DNA of 22,124 nucleotides from Clostridia bacterium (GCA_900769665.1 CAAGHL010000013.1:1-22124), one strand, 5' to 3'. Shown: positions 6,963-14,982, counted from the stretch's first letter. Numbers and translations: made by a program. The notes: generated from the sequence alone by a model not told the origin.

Positions 6963-7581
6963 ATGCAAAACTCCTTTTGTATTTTATTTTTTTGTTGTCG
7001 CTTAAAAAAAACGACTGCGGTATAATAAAAGTATTGCGTTTTACAACAAACAATCTTAATTAACTTTATTATATAACTTTTTATCCTTTAATGCAAGATA
7101 AATTCAACATTTTGTGTTTATTTTTTTGTAATAACGCAATATGTAGAAACGGCGACGGTTTTACATGAGTATTTTTTTATGGTTAAAGTAAATATAAGAT
7201 TGAAGTAATCGTCAAGCTTTACAAATAGCGGTTTAATTGAAGCAACGGTTTGTGTAAATGACGGGAGTTTGCAAGCAATATTAGTAACGACACGTACGGT
7301 TAGTACATTTGCGGTAACGAAATTTCTCATTCGGTATTGCAAAAATCTCGTCGACGTAGTAAAATAAAATATGCGCTTCGTTAGGCAGTTTGTGCGGTGC
7401 GCCTTGCATGTTTTGTCAAGCAAGTGATAAAATTGCATTAGTGTAATTAAATCGGTTTATTGACAAAAATAAATCAACTTAGTCGCAAGTTTTTTACAGC
7501 GTAATTAAAAGCAGCGTGCGGTGACCGTAATAGGTTGATTTTAGTTAGGGAATGTCGAACGGTGGAAGGAGTTTTTGGTAT
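6963..7581. other. Intergenic region between divergent yegP-like and LytTR regulator genes
   Basis: About 620 bases are AT-rich with no convincing gene. A minus-strand frame at 7118-7438 lacks an SD and any family resemblance. Near the regulator gene there is a direct repeat of GTAATTAAA (7443-7451 and 7501-7509), CAGCGT twice 15 bp apart (7497-7502, 7512-7517), and an 8-bp inverted pair AAATCAAC (7471-7478) / GTTGATTT (7534-7541). These could be regulator sites but match no operator I know. I found no clear promoter for the regulator gene. Confidence 0.5.
7022..7049 (-). promoter_or_regulatory. Candidate promoter of the yegP-like gene
   Basis: On the minus strand TTGTTG (7049-7044), a 16-nt spacer and TATTAT (7027-7022) fit a sigma-A promoter moderately well and would give a leader of about 50 nt ahead of ATG 6962. 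Confidence 0.4.
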
Positions 7582-8301
7582 ATGATAAAAGCAGTGATTG
7601 TAGAAGACGATGACAGCGTTGTTTCGCGCTTAAAGGGGTATCTTGCCGCTTGGAGCGAAAAAACGGGCGAACACGTATCTGTCACTCGCTTTGCCGACGC
7701 CGAAACATTCCTTGACAGATATACGTCCGATTTCCAAGTGGCGTTTTTGGACATCGAACTGAAAGCAATGGACGGAATGACTGCCGCTCGTCGCTTGCGT
7801 GAAATAGACACAAACGTGCTTGTCGTGTTTGTAACCAATTTGGCGCAGTACGCCGTCGATGGCTACTCGGTGGACGCCTTCGATTTCATCGTAAAACCCG
7901 TTACTTACGCCAACTTCGAGTTGAAACTCAATCGTATTTACGATAATTTGAGAAATCGTCGCGGCGGAGAACTTGTCATCAGTCAACGCAACGGCAAACG
8001 CGTATTGAACATTGCCGATATCAAGTATGTCGAGGTGGAGCGTCACGTACTTATGTTTCATATGCGTAGGGACGTGCAATCGTGTAGCGGTACGTTGAAG
8101 TCGGTTTCCGAACAACTTGCCGATTACCCTTTTGTGCTTTGCAATCAGTGCTACTTGGTCAATCTCAATTACGTTGACGCACTCGACGGTAATTACGTGG
8201 AAGTAGGCGGTGACAAGTTGCTTATCAGTAAGCCTCGCAAAAAGGATTTTTTGAAAGCCGTCGCAAAGTTCCTCGGTCAAGGGGGAGGACTTGTTAAATG
8301 A
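7582..8301 (+). CDS. LytTR-family response regulator (AgrA/LytR type)
   Basis: This 239-aa protein is counted from ATG 7582, which has SD AAGGAG (7566-7571) 10 nt upstream. An earlier in-frame ATG at 7552 lacks an SD. Residues 1 to about 125 are a CheY-like receiver: acidic triad EDDD near the start, phospho-acceptor Asp57 in AFLDIE, and VKP as the conserved lysine motif. Residues about 140-235 are a LytTR DNA-binding domain (IKYVEVERHVLMFHM, LSEQL-like SEQLADYPFVLCNQCYLVN, a C-terminal LLISKPRKKDF). It would be phosphorylated by the kinase encoded directly downstream, whose ATG overlaps this stop (ATGA). LytTR regulators bind paired short repeats upstream of targets. The target here is unknown. 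Confidence 0.93.
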   Translation: MIKAVIVEDDDSVVSRLKGYLAAWSEKTGEHVSVTRFADAETFLDRYTSDFQVAFLDIELKAMDGMTAARRLREIDTNVLVVFVTNLAQYAVDGYSVDAFDFIVKPVTYANFELKLNRIYDNLRNRRGGELVISQRNGKRVLNIADIKYVEVERHVLMFHMRRDVQSCSGTLKSVSEQLADYPFVLCNQCYLVNLNYVDALDGNYVEVGGDKLLISKPRKKDFLKAVAKFLGQGGGLVK

Positions 8302-9626
8302 TAGGACTCGGCTTGTACAAGATACTATTCATGACGGAAATCCTCGTTGCCGAAGCAATGTTTACAATCCGCCTTCCGCGTCGCAGTCACTTTGTTTGGC
8401 GGTGTATCGGCGCGCTGGCGGTGTGTTATTCGGCTGCCGTTTTGTATCCGGTAGGAAGCAATGTCGCTTTGACGAGTTGGTACTCGTCATTGATGTTTTT
8501 ACTGTTGTTTGGCATTACTTTTGCCGCAATAATGTTTGTTTTTCGTGTGGGGCCCGACAGGGCTTTTTTCTGCGCGGTTACGGCTTATACCGTGCAACAC
8601 CTCGCCTATGGTTTGATTTCCGTGTTGTTTTCCGCCGTGGGTAACATCGACATCAGCTCTATGTACATACAAACGGGCTTCGATTTTTCCACATTTGACG
8701 AAGGAAGCGTAATTGTAATATTAGCGTATTTCAGCATATTTTTGCTGGTGTATTGGAGTAGTTACCTATTGTTGGGACCATGGCTGAAAAATGCCAACGA
8801 TCTGCGGTTGAAGGGCAAATTTTTGTTGTTGGTTACGTTGATGTTTATTATCGACATCGTGCTTAATGCCGTGGTAGTGTACGACACTCGGCAAAAAGTG
8901 TACGAGTACGTGGTGGCGATATACAACGTTGTGTGTTGTTTCTTGATTTTTTACATACAGTACACCATGATAAAAACCAAGGATATGAACATCGAAATCG
9001 AGCGCATGCAGGAAGCGTTGCGGCAAGCGGAAAAGCAGTACGCTTTGCAAAAGGAAAACATCAACCTTATCAACATAAAGTGTCATGACCTCAAACACCA
9101 AATCCGTCAATTTGCAACCAAGGGCGCAATCGACACGCAATACATTGCCGAAATCGAGGACATAATCAACATTTACGACTCCACCGTAAAAACGGGCAAT
9201 GAGGTTTTGGACGTTATCTTGACGGAAAAGTCGTTGATGTGTCACAATAAAAAAATCAAACTCAATTGCATGGTCGACGGCTCTGGACTTAATCGCGTCA
9301 AACAGGGCGACTTGTATGCTTTGTTCGGCAATATTTTGGACAACAGTATCGAGGCGGTCACACAAGTTGCCGAAGAGGACAAGCGTGTAATAGGGCTTAA
9401 CGTGCATACTATCAAAAAATTTGTCAGCATAAAGGTCGACAATTACTTTGTCGGCAAGGTAAACTTTTCCGAAGACGGGCTGCCGGAAACAACCAAAGGA
9501 AACGCCGATTACCACGGCTATGGCATGCGTAGTATACAAGCCATTATCGACAAGTATGGCGGCACAATGAACATCGAAGTAAAGGACGGCGAAGTTTTCG
9601 TGCTTAGTATCGTGTTGCCGTTGTAG
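8298..9626 (+). CDS. GHKL sensor histidine kinase (AgrC-like)
   Basis: This 442-aa kinase overlaps the response-regulator stop by 4 nt, so the two are almost certainly coupled partners. Residues 1 to about 220 contain six or seven hydrophobic segments forming a polytopic sensor module without an extracellular domain. Residues about 222-255 are a helical linker (IERMQEALRQAEKQYALQKE). The phospho-acceptor is His263 in KCHDLKHQIR. The ATPase domain has the N-box LFGNILDNSIEAV (Asn345 region) and a G-box HGYGMRS (about 406-412). This layout is typical of peptide-sensing AgrC, ComD or VirS kinases. No AgrB protease or AgrD-like peptide gene is visible within the window, so the ligand is unknown. 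Confidence 0.93.
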   Translation: MIGLGLYKILFMTEILVAEAMFTIRLPRRSHFVWRCIGALAVCYSAAVLYPVGSNVALTSWYSSLMFLLLFGITFAAIMFVFRVGPDRAFFCAVTAYTVQHLAYGLISVLFSAVGNIDISSMYIQTGFDFSTFDEGSVIVILAYFSIFLLVYWSSYLLLGPWLKNANDLRLKGKFLLLVTLMFIIDIVLNAVVVYDTRQKVYEYVVAIYNVVCCFLIFYIQYTMIKTKDMNIEIERMQEALRQAEKQYALQKENINLINIKCHDLKHQIRQFATKGAIDTQYIAEIEDIINIYDSTVKTGNEVLDVILTEKSLMCHNKKIKLNCMVDGSGLNRVKQGDLYALFGNILDNSIEAVTQVAEEDKRVIGLNVHTIKKFVSIKVDNYFVGKVNFSEDGLPETTKGNADYHGYGMRSIQAIIDKYGGTMNIEVKDGEVFVLSIVLPL

Positions 9627-9645
9627 AGGGACATTGGAACAGAGT

Positions 9646-9705
9646 TACGTATCACGGTGGCATTTTCAAAATTTTTACGTAAATTTTTAGATACGTATTG
9701 AATTT
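9646..9705 (+). terminator. Possible weak terminator after the kinase gene
   Basis: TACGTATC (9646-9653) pairs perfectly with GATACGTA (9690-9697). The 36-nt loop holds a second AT-rich stem, and the outer stem is followed by TTGAATTTTT. The long loop makes it a weak candidate, and its end abuts the next promoter. Confidence 0.35.
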
Positions 9706-9726
9706 TTGTTTTGGATTTGGTACAAT
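9698..9726 (+). promoter_or_regulatory. Sigma-A promoter of the fucO transcript
   Basis: TTGAAT (9698-9703), a 17-nt spacer and TACAAT (9721-9726). Initiation near 9733 would give fucO a leader of about 285 nt. Confidence 0.65.
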
Positions 9727-10018
9727 ATTAGGGCAGAAATTTGTTTGTGCGCAATGTCACAGCGTCGATCGGCCGTCTGTCGGGCGAACGAAGGTATTGT
9801 TGCATGTGCATAAGGACAATTTGCAACGCAAATGCTTATTTAGGACTTTAATGTGTTGTTTGTGGCGCATTAAATGACCTTAGGGTTAATTTAGCTATCA
9901 CTAACAACCCTAAAGGCGGTCTTTTCTTCCCTTTTCGACGAGTTTTCGCTTGATGTACTTTAATATTGTTTTAAGTCGGCAAAATGTCGACTGCAAATAC
10001 AACGGAGGTATCAAAAAA
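9727..10018 (+). other. Long fucO leader with hairpins and a MITE-end copy
   Basis: No gene is visible in this leader. It contains ATTTGC/GCAAAT around a 3-nt loop near 9820-9834, nested in a longer ATAAG/CTTAT pairing, then a solo copy of the repeat that ends the MITE at 17834-18045 (here 9881-9926). A small AGTCG/CGACT hairpin (9974-9992) lies 11 nt before the GGAGG SD. It does not match a riboswitch class that I recognise. Confidence 0.45.
9881..9926 (+). repeat. Solo copy of the MITE terminal repeat
   Basis: The first 24 bases are identical to the left terminal inverted repeat of the element at 17834-18045. The match continues another 22 bases into its interior with a single mismatch (C for A), then ends at 9926. 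The outer TTAGGGTT and AACCCTAA segments here can also form an 8-bp hairpin. No matching right end is present nearby, so this is a decayed or solo copy. Confidence 0.75.
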
Positions 10019-11167
10019 ATGGCAAACAGATTCGTACTAAACGAAACAAGTTATCACGGCAAAGGCGCGATAAAGGAAATCGTCAACGAAATTAAAGCAC
10101 GCGGCTTTGGCAAGGTACTTGTGTGCGTGGATCCCGACCTTATCAAGTTCGGTGTTGCGGCAAAGGTGACGGACCTTCTTGATCAAGCCAAGATTCCGTA
10201 TGAAATTTTCAGTCAAGTAAAGGCCAATCCCACGGTTGCCAACGTGCAAGCGGGTGTTGCGGCATTCAAGGCAAGCAAAGCCGACGCTATCGTTGCAATC
10301 GGCGGCGGTTCGGCAATGGATACGGCAAAGGGTATCGGTATCATTATTGCCAATCCGGAGTTTGCCGACGTTGTTTCGCTTGAAGGGGTTGCTCCTACCA
10401 AGAATAAGAGCGTTCCTATCATTGCAGTGCCTACAACGGCAGGTACGGCTGCGGAAGTTACCATCAACTACGTCATTACCGACACGGAGAAAAATCGCAA
10501 AATGGTGTGCGTAGACGTACACGATATTCCAGTGGTTGCAGTTGTCGATCCCGACATGATGAGTACAATGCCCAAGGGCTTGACCGCCGCTACGGGTATG
10601 GACGCATTGACGCACGCAATCGAAGGATACATTACTAAGGGCGCATGGGAATTGTCCGACATGTTCCACATCAAAGCAATCGAAATCATTGCTCGCTCGT
10701 TGCGCGCCGCCGTTGCCAACACTGCGGAAGGCCGTGAAGGTATGGCTTTGGGACAATACGTTGCGGGCATGGGATTCAGTAACGTAGGTCTCGGTATCGT
10801 TCACAGCATGGCGCATCCTCTCGGCGCATTGTACGACACTCCGCACGGAGTGGCAAACGCAATAATTTTGCCTACCGTAATGGAATACAACGCACCTGCC
10901 ACGGGCGAAAAATATCGCGATATTGCCAAGGCAATGGGCGTAAAGGGCGTTGACGAAATGACATTGGAAGAAGCTCGCAAGGCCGCTATCGATGCGGTTC
11001 GTCAATTGTCGCACGACGTGGGTATTCCTGCTGACCTCAAAGAAATCGTCAAGAAGGAAGACCTTGACTTCCTTGCCGAATCGGCTTATGCAGACGCATG
11101 CCGTCCCGGTAATCCGCGCGACACAAGCGTAAAGGAAATCAAGGCGTTGTACGAAAGCTTGCTGTAA
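10019..11167 (+). CDS. fucO: Lactaldehyde reductase / L-1,2-propanediol oxidoreductase
   Basis: This 382-aa protein starts at ATG 10019, with SD GGAGG (10004-10008) 10 nt upstream. It belongs to the iron-dependent group III alcohol dehydrogenases and matches E. coli FucO along its whole length as I remember it: it opens MANRFVLNET, has the NAD-binding GGGSAMDTAKGIG (from Gly95), PTTAGTAAEVTINYVITD, and HAIEGYITKGAW. Predicted metal ligands Asp195, His199, His262 and His276 fall one residue before the known E. coli positions. The enzyme reduces L-lactaldehyde, formed from fucose or rhamnose, to 1,2-propanediol, regenerating NAD+ in fermentation. No fucose or rhamnose genes lie beside it. It is a single-gene transcript with its own promoter and terminator. 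Confidence 0.93.
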   Translation: MANRFVLNETSYHGKGAIKEIVNEIKARGFGKVLVCVDPDLIKFGVAAKVTDLLDQAKIPYEIFSQVKANPTVANVQAGVAAFKASKADAIVAIGGGSAMDTAKGIGIIIANPEFADVVSLEGVAPTKNKSVPIIAVPTTAGTAAEVTINYVITDTEKNRKMVCVDVHDIPVVAVVDPDMMSTMPKGLTAATGMDALTHAIEGYITKGAWELSDMFHIKAIEIIARSLRAAVANTAEGREGMALGQYVAGMGFSNVGLGIVHSMAHPLGALYDTPHGVANAIILPTVMEYNAPATGEKYRDIAKAMGVKGVDEMTLEEARKAAIDAVRQLSHDVGIPADLKEIVKKEDLDFLAESAYADACRPGNPRDTSVKEIKALYESLL

Positions 11168-11209
11168 CGGTGGTTGTGGCAATTTGACATGCTTAAAGTG
11201 TGCGTGTAA

Positions 11210-11228
11210 CAAAAAAATGCTAACGTAT
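11210..11228. repeat. Second copy of short A-run/TGCTAACGTAT repeat
   Basis: A run of A followed by TGCTAACGTAT repeats the sequence at 6472-6491, and the preceding bases (GTGTAAC versus ATGTAAGC) are also similar. Both copies lie just downstream of a gene end. Confidence 0.4.
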
Positions 11229-11253
11229 GTAAAAATTTAATACAATTATTTGC

Positions 11254-11283
11254 AAAAGTCGCCTCAAATGAGGCGGCTTTTTT
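11254..11283 (+). terminator. Intrinsic terminator of fucO
   Basis: GCCTC (11261-11265) pairs with GAGGC (11270-11274), extended by C-G, T-G, G-C and an A4/T4 outer arm, followed by further T. It lies about 85 nt past the fucO stop. Confidence 0.88.
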
Positions 11284-11386
11284 GTTGAAGCTGACTTTTG
11301 CGCAAGCGAAAAACGGCAAACAATTGGTTTAGCCAAGCACAACATAGACACAACAGTGTATTTCGTAAACAAAAAAAATCAATATT

Positions 11387-11418
11387 TTGTCGACATTTGA
11401 CGTTAGATGATATATAAT
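11387..11418 (+). promoter_or_regulatory. Candidate promoter of the ABC exporter genes
   Basis: TTGTCG (11387-11392) is followed 18 nt later by TATATA (11411-11416), overlapping TATAAT (11413-11418), and an upstream TG gives an extended -10. The leader to ATG 11477 would be about 50 nt. Confidence 0.55.
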
Positions 11419-11476
11419 GTACTTATAGTTACAGTACAAGATAGATTTTTTGTAATAAATGTTTAAGGAGAAAGAA

Positions 11477-12478
11477 ATGACAGAGATTGCCATACGCACA
11501 AATAATTTGTGCAAATATTACGGCGCAACGCATGCCGTAGACGGTGTAACGATTGACATTCCGTCGGGATCGATTGTCGGATTGGTTGGCAAAAACGGCG
11601 CGGGTAAAACCACCCTTATTCGCCTGCTGACGGGGCTGACATTCCCTACAAGCGGAACAATCGAGATTCTTCCCGGGGTTGAACGCGACGATTCGACCGT
11701 TGCCGCTCTCGTGGAAAAACCGAGTATATTTTCCGGCATGAGTGCCAAGGAAAACATGACGCATCAGTGTTTGCTTATCGGTGCGGAAGCTTCTCCGAAG
11801 TACATCGAAGATACATTAAAACTTGTCGGATTGGATCCGTCTAACAAACAAAAGGTTAAAAATTACTCTTTGGGAATGCGCCAACGTCTTGCCATAGCAA
11901 TGGCACTCGTCGCCAAACCCAAATTGATGTTGTTGGACGAGCCGACTAACGGACTGGATCCGCAAGGCATACACGACATGCGGGAATTGTTTGTGAATAT
12001 CAACAAGGAAATGGGTGTTACGTTGGTCGTTTCCAGCCACATTTTGTCCGAACTTGCCAAGTTTGCTACCGATTTTATCATCATGGATCAGGGCAAGATC
12101 GTCAAGACATTTACCGCCGACGAGTTACTAAATGTAGGCAAAAAACGCATACGTTTGTCTGTAAACGATGCACAAACCGCCGTTTCCGTATTGTCGGCTT
12201 TGGGTAAAGCGACGGTTGTGGGTGACGGCAAGGTGGAATTCGAAGGCGATGTTCCGCCTACCAAATTGTTGCTTTGTCTTGCCGAAAACAACGTACAAGC
12301 GGACAATTTGGTCAACTTCGGCGACAGTTTGGAAGATTACTTCTTTGACATACTTGCGGACGGATCTCATGCTCAAAATGTAGGGTTCGACGTATTCGGC
12401 GGCGGGGAAACACGTGCCGATTCCGTCAAAAACATTGCCGAACAAAACGATGAGGACAAAGGAGGCAATCATGAATAG
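11477..12478 (+). CDS. ABC transporter ATP-binding protein (BcrA/CcmA-type, ABC-2 exporter)
   Basis: This 333-aa protein is counted from ATG 11477, 6 nt after SD AAGGAG (11465-11470). An upstream in-frame ATG at 11459 precedes the SD and is unlikely. The nucleotide-binding domain covers about residues 5-225: Walker A GKNGAGKTT (38-46), Q-loop region ALVEKP, signature YSLGMRQRL (130-138), Walker B LMLLDEPTNGLDP (Asp154, Glu155), and H-loop SSHIL. The C-terminal 100 residues are a variable domain ending in an acidic tail (EQNDEDKGG). This is the family of bacitracin-type and other drug/peptide exporters. Its stop overlaps the start of the permease gene by 8 nt, so they form one coupled two-gene transporter. 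Substrate unknown. There is no adjacent two-component system of the BceRS type. Confidence 0.9.
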   Translation: MTEIAIRTNNLCKYYGATHAVDGVTIDIPSGSIVGLVGKNGAGKTTLIRLLTGLTFPTSGTIEILPGVERDDSTVAALVEKPSIFSGMSAKENMTHQCLLIGAEASPKYIEDTLKLVGLDPSNKQKVKNYSLGMRQRLAIAMALVAKPKLMLLDEPTNGLDPQGIHDMRELFVNINKEMGVTLVVSSHILSELAKFATDFIIMDQGKIVKTFTADELLNVGKKRIRLSVNDAQTAVSVLSALGKATVVGDGKVEFEGDVPPTKLLLCLAENNVQADNLVNFGDSLEDYFFDILADGSHAQNVGFDVFGGGETRADSVKNIAEQNDEDKGGNHE

Positions 12479-13274
12479 AGTTTTTCGTGCGGAACTATTT
12501 AGATTAAACAGGTTTAAGACCTTCTGGGTGTTTTTGATAATTCTTGCCGCATTGCCTCTTGTCGGCGTTATGCTGTCGGAATTGTTGCTGGCGATTTTTG
12601 AAATTACGGGAGATTCCATTTCCTCTTTCGGTGAAATTACCGTCAATTCTTTGTCGCAGTCGGTTAGTTACGACACCCTTGCAGACTTGTTCGGCGTTAT
12701 TTGCGTGGCTATCTTTTTGTCGAAAGAATTTAGCGAAGGCACTATACGCAATGCGATATTGTCCAACAAAAGTCGTACGCAAATCTACTTTTCCTACCTT
12801 TTAATTGCCTTTATGGTAGGTGTTTTGTACAAATTGACAACGATATTTTCCCAAACGCTTATCTACGGAATAGCATGGGGATTTGGCAGTAAAAGCGGTG
12901 GCGACGTGGTTTCGGCAATTTTGGTTTCATCGGTGTTGGCAATGCTGTCTACGATGTTTATCCAAAGTTTAGTCGTGCTGTTTTTGTTTGTATCGCACAA
13001 GCAATCCAAAGCATTGGTTTTGCCTCTATTGATACAGGTTTTTGGTATTGCGGCAATAGAAATTGTCGTAACCCTAATCGATTTTGCGTTGAACAGCAAG
13101 GGTAATTTCAATGCCGATTGGAAGTACTGGATTCCGTTGTACAACATCACATTCTACAATGCCTCGAAGATTGACGGAGCATTGGTGGGCAAAATCGTGG
13201 TGTGGATTGTTCCTCTTACGGTGCTGTTTGTATTCCTCGGTTGGAACAAATTCCGCAAGGATGACTTGAAGTAA
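12471..13274 (+). CDS. ABC-2 type permease
   Basis: This 267-aa protein starts at ATG 12471, behind an AAAGGAGG SD located inside the end of the ATPase gene. The N-terminal motif (FRAELFRLNRFKTFWVFLII) and the short cytoplasmic FLSKEFSEGTIRNAILSNKSRTQIYFSYLL segment are the hallmarks of the BcrB-like ABC-2 permeases. About six hydrophobic segments are visible: roughly residues 18-42, 70-88, 107-135, 145-172, 180-205 and 240-258. It is the membrane partner of the preceding ATPase. The pair could export a peptide, lipid or drug. Nothing in the neighbourhood identifies the cargo. Confidence 0.88.
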   Translation: MNRVFRAELFRLNRFKTFWVFLIILAALPLVGVMLSELLLAIFEITGDSISSFGEITVNSLSQSVSYDTLADLFGVICVAIFLSKEFSEGTIRNAILSNKSRTQIYFSYLLIAFMVGVLYKLTTIFSQTLIYGIAWGFGSKSGGDVVSAILVSSVLAMLSTMFIQSLVVLFLFVSHKQSKALVLPLLIQVFGIAAIEIVVTLIDFALNSKGNFNADWKYWIPLYNITFYNASKIDGALVGKIVVWIVPLTVLFVFLGWNKFRKDDLK

Positions 13275-13332
13275 ACGATACCGACGATCAAAATGCGTAA
13301 AGTTACGGCTATGTAATAAAAAGGAAAAAAAC

Positions 13333-14565
13333 ATGAAGTTGAACGATTTTTTGAATACATCGTATACCGCGTACCATACGACGGCAAATGCGGTAAAAAT
13401 GTTGGAAGAAAACGGGTTTGTCCGTTTTACGCTCGGTTGCGATGCAAAGTTTACCGTTGGCGGCAAATACTTTGTCACCATGAACGACAGTAGCGTAATA
13501 GCTCTTGTTGTCGGCAGCGGCAATGCCTTTAACGTGGTGGAGTCGCACACCGACAGCCCGAGTTTCAAGGTAAAAGGTAACTGCGTCATTACGGCTAACG
13601 GCGTTACCCGCGTAAATACGGAAAAATACGGTGGAGGACTGTTGTACAGCTATTTCGATCGCCCGATGAAGATTGCGGGACGTTTGCTTACGGAAACGCC
13701 TGACGGGGTGGAAAGCCAACTTGTACTGAGTGATTACAACGTGGTTATACCGAGTCTGTGTATTCATCACAACCCTACTGCCAACGACGGCTTTCAAATA
13801 AACCCTCAAACGGACACTTTGCCGTTACTGGGACTAAATGACTCCGACGTGTACTCCACATTGACGACGAAGCGTGTGCTTGACGCCGATTTGTTTGTCG
13901 TACCCGTTACCGAAGCTTTCCGCGCCGGCGTTGACGGGGAATTGCTTTGTTCCCCGCGCATAGACAACTTGACAAGCGTGTATTCCTCGATTGCCGCAAT
14001 AATTGACGCTAAACCCGACGGTATTGCCGTTGCGGCATGTTTGGACAACGAGGAGATCGGCAGCGGCACGCGCCAAGGTTCTCCCGACTTCTTGCATGAT
14101 GTAATGGACTTTGTTGCGGAAAAACTCGGTATTGCAACGGACAAGTATGCGGAAATGCGTAATAACGGTATGGTGTTGTCGGTGGACAACGGACACGCCG
14201 TGCATCCTGCCCACCCCGAAAAATACGATCCCGTGGCAAAAGTGTACATGGGTAAAGGCGTGGTGGTCAAACATCACGTCAACTACAGCACCGACGGGTT
14301 GACGAGTGCGCTGTTCAAGCGTGTCGCCGAGCTTGCCGATGTGCCCGTGCAAGACTACTACAACAACAGCGCGGTACGTTGCGGAAGTACGCTCGGACTT
14401 GTTACCTCGCGTGAAATCGGCATGAAAACGTGCGACATAGGTATTGCTCAGCTTGCCATGCACAGCGCGTGCGAAACGATTGCTATTGCCGATGTGGACA
14501 GCATGACAAAGGTGCTTACGGCGTTTATGTCGGCAAAATTATCGGGTAACAAAGTGAGCCTGTAA
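13333..14565 (+). CDS. apeB: M18-family metalloaminopeptidase (aspartyl aminopeptidase type)
   Basis: This 410-aa protein starts at ATG 13333, 7 nt after a modest SD (AAGGA), and lies 58 nt downstream of the permease gene with no terminator between, so it may be cotranscribed. M18 peptidases are cytosolic, two-zinc, dodecameric enzymes that remove N-terminal, preferentially acidic, residues from peptides. Visible signature elements are ESHTDSPSF (His72), SPRIDNL (Asp211), CLDNEEIGSGT (Glu240/Glu241), DNGHAVHPAHP, AVRCGSTLG, and AMHSACE (His377), in the correct order for the active site. Length is slightly below the usual 425-470. All expected metal ligands appear present. Role: peptide turnover. 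Confidence 0.92.
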   Translation: MKLNDFLNTSYTAYHTTANAVKMLEENGFVRFTLGCDAKFTVGGKYFVTMNDSSVIALVVGSGNAFNVVESHTDSPSFKVKGNCVITANGVTRVNTEKYGGGLLYSYFDRPMKIAGRLLTETPDGVESQLVLSDYNVVIPSLCIHHNPTANDGFQINPQTDTLPLLGLNDSDVYSTLTTKRVLDADLFVVPVTEAFRAGVDGELLCSPRIDNLTSVYSSIAAIIDAKPDGIAVAACLDNEEIGSGTRQGSPDFLHDVMDFVAEKLGIATDKYAEMRNNGMVLSVDNGHAVHPAHPEKYDPVAKVYMGKGVVVKHHVNYSTDGLTSALFKRVAELADVPVQDYYNNSAVRCGSTLGLVTSREIGMKTCDIGIAQLAMHSACETIAIADVDSMTKVLTAFMSAKLSGNKVSL

Positions 14566-14579
14566 TGTAGTAATAAAAC

Positions 14580-14620
14580 GTTGCCATGTATCGAATTTTT
14601 TAATACGTGGCAACTTTTTT
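14580..14620 (+). terminator. Intrinsic terminator after apeB
   Basis: A 12-bp stem with one T-G wobble pairs 14580-14591 with 14603-14614 around an 11-nt AT-rich loop and is followed by six T (14615-14620). It starts 15 nt after the apeB stop. Confidence 0.88.
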
Positions 14621-14982
14621 GTGTAAATCTGCGTTGCGAATGGCTTTTTTTGCCCTGTCGGAATGGGCTGTTGTTTGACGGAAATACAATGGTAGAGCGA
14701 CGACGGTTGGCGGTGTTTGCATGTTTTGGTATGGTTAATTTCACTATCGCTAACAACCCTAAAATCGGCCTTGTCCGCGGCGTAGCCGTAAGCAATATAA
14801 TTAAAGGCAAACAACCGAACTCGTACTATTGCGGTACGCAAGCAGAAATTTGACATTTAAGAGTTTACTAACCCTTACTCGCCGACGTTAGGTCGCAAAA
14901 ATTATTACTGCTGGCAAAATAAACCCTAAGTATATAAGTAATATTAGGTTACAACTAATTTTCCTTAACACGGAGGTCGTGA
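14621..14982. other. Intergenic region after apeB carrying a diverged MITE-end copy
   Basis: No convincing gene is present. The short open frame over 14581-14853 begins inside the apeB terminator and runs through the repeat, so it is not counted. The only recognisable item is the repeat copy at 14730-14792. The stretch 14900-14960 is AT-rich and may hold the promoter of the small gene at 14983, but I cannot place its boxes with confidence. Confidence 0.5.
14730..14792 (+). repeat. Diverged copy of the MITE left end
   Basis: The copy matches the first 24 bases of the element at 17834 with four mismatches, then continues through ACAACCCTAAAATCGG and CCGCGGCGTAGCCGTAAG, the latter shared almost exactly with 17880-17896. 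No right-end inverted repeat follows, so it is an older, decayed copy. Confidence 0.65.

Noticed and set aside
7118..7438. 106-codon minus-strand frame in the intergenic region
   Set aside because: There is no SD, no recognisable motif, and the composition resembles AT-rich non-coding DNA.
9727..10018. T-box or known riboswitch ahead of fucO
   Set aside because: No T-box sequence or other conserved aptamer core was found. It is left as an unexplained leader.
9950..10018. N-terminal extension of FucO by 23 codons
   Set aside because: The SD GGAGG at 10004 serves ATG 10019, and the protein from there aligns from its first residues with FucO.
10037..11212. 391-codon open frame on the minus strand
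   Set aside because: It lies wholly antisense to fucO, whose metal ligands and length are intact. The antisense product is Cys/His-rich with no SD, a shadow of codon bias.
11459..11476. Upstream ATG for the ABC ATPase
   Set aside because: It precedes the SD AAGGAG at 11465-11470. The ATG at 11477 has correct spacing.
14581..14853. 90-codon plus-strand frame after apeB
   Set aside because: It starts inside the apeB terminator and its C-terminal half is the translation of a MITE-end copy.
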